Below, one piece after another: positions 63,519-64,000 of a stretch of DNA of 64,000 nucleotides. Within the stretch, counting starts at the first letter, position 1. Each line of letters opens with the position of its first letter. Below the pieces are notes generated by a model. It ran no database searches and was not told the DNA's origin. It saw only the letters and a list, made by a program, of their open reading frames with translations. This DNA comes from Negadavirga shengliensis (GTDB lineage: Bacteria > Bacteroidota > Bacteroidia > Cytophagales > Cyclobacteriaceae): assembly GCF_042652345.1 (NCBI RefSeq), contig NZ_JBHSJJ010000012.1, positions 62,001-126,000 of the forward strand, written 5' to 3'. The position numbers were made by a program, and so were the translations under genes.

Positions 63519-64000
63519 TTACTGATGCTGTTTGGTTAGTTTTCTTAAGTTGTTTTTCCCCATAGAACGGTTGAGTAAATAAGCTTCTATGCCAAGATTG
63601 TTAATGCCCACCAGAAGCACTTCCAGATAGGATAGCTTAATGGGCTGTAGCGACTTAACATCTCCTATGAAGTTCAATCCTGTTATTTTTTGCTCAACAT
63701 ATTTAAAATTCCCATTTCCGTCGCCTTCGTACAGCTGCCCAAAATTAGCGTCTATAACCCCCAATCTAAGCCGGGTCGTATTTTGGTTTCCGGCTAAAAT
63801 AAAGTCAAGGTTCCCATCGTCGTTATGGTCGATTACCGCTATGGCATATATTGGCGCAAACTGGGCTTCCATAGGCAGTTCGTGAGGTATCAGCCTGTTC
63901 CCCCTGTTTTCAAGATATAAGGTGCGTAATTCATTCACCTCCAACGTTGTGGCCGATTCGATTTGCTCTTTGGTTAAAATATCCTCCAGTTTGGCATCAG
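63519..64000 (-). CDS. FG-GAP/VCBS-repeat protein, C-terminal part (5' end outside window)
   Basis: The end of a larger exported protein; the frame is open to the window edge (it continues upstream as ...DAKLEDILTKEQIESATT before base 63945), so the N-terminus and signal are missing. The visible part has an FG-GAP-like calcium-binding repeat (IAVIDHNDDGNLDFILAGNQ and YEGDGNGNFKYV) and ends in KNNLRKLTKQHQ. Such proteins in Bacteroidetes are large, exported beta-propellers, often of the CRTAC1/ASPIC type. Confidence 0.8.
   Translation of the reverse strand, partial: DAKLEDILTKEQIESATTLEVNELRTLYLENRGNRLIPHELPMEAQFAPIYAIAVIDHNDDGNLDFILAGNQNTTRLRLGVIDANFGQLYEGDGNGNFKYVEQKITGLNFIGDVKSLQPIKLSYLEVLLVGINNLGIEAYLLNRSMGKNNLRKLTKQHQ

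Noticed and set aside
1..64000. tRNA, rRNA, CRISPR arrays, insertion sequences, phage genes
   Set aside because: No cloverleaf-like sequence, regularly spaced direct repeats, transposase or integrase was found in the gaps or among the proteins.

Overview
The window is chromosomal DNA from a Bacteroidetes bacterium, most likely a member of the Cytophagales (Cyclobacteriaceae-like). Several things point that way: fused lpxC/fabZ, a PorX-type response regulator with a PglZ domain (regulator of type IX secretion), BT_3928-type DoxX proteins, DUF1599, DUF4296 and DUF4168 proteins, SDR-type threonine dehydrogenase beside kbl, 7TM-DISM histidine kinases, and promoter-like sequences of the Bacteroidetes TTTG/TAnnTTTG type. 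No tRNA, rRNA, CRISPR array, insertion sequence or phage gene was recognised. Coding density is high, both strands are used about equally, and no gap between genes exceeds 300 bases.

Layout. 1-10.9 kb: end of hemA, a WG-repeat protein, nfeD-floA, proS, a Met/Gly/Trp-rich lipoprotein, an outer membrane porin of the FadL type, and the operon DUF1599-DoxX-aroK. 10.9-15 kb: folP-cdaA (dihydropteroate synthase and c-di-AMP synthase), then the divergent threonine catabolism pair kbl/tdh. 15-21 kb: an exported module of a c-type cytochrome/DUF1549-DUF1553 protein, a Tat-exported DUF1501 protein and a TIM-barrel isomerase, closed by a REP-like palindrome. 21-31 kb: housekeeping genes, mainly hemL, guaA, HIT, greA, a hydroxyacid dehydrogenase, mgtE and rsmA. 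31-38.5 kb: pdxA, DUF177-rpmF, a helical-repeat protein, a short-form leuA, a methyltransferase and a secreted metallohydrolase.

38.7-44.5 kb holds the least ordinary cluster. A tightly packed minus-strand operon encodes an E1-like (ThiF/MoeB-type) adenylating protein, a GNAT/LuxI-like acyltransferase candidate, a 7TM-DISM membrane histidine kinase and a receiver-histidine kinase hybrid. A stand-alone receiver closely related to the hybrid's own receiver lies divergently. I infer, without proof, a module that makes and senses a small molecule.

44.5-53.9 kb: ald, tsaE and porX on the minus strand, divergent from an HD phosphohydrolase and the lipid A operon lpxD-lpxC/fabZ-lpxA-ABC ATPase, followed by two small exported proteins. 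53.9-59.5 kb: mutS2 with a DUF4296 lipoprotein, and a Bat-type operon (DUF58, BatD-like, VWA) without its usual MoxR ATPase. 59.6-64 kb: exported Gfo/Idh/MocA oxidoreductase, exported amidohydrolase, a TrpB2-type tryptophan synthase beta chain, and the end of an FG-GAP repeat protein that runs off the window.
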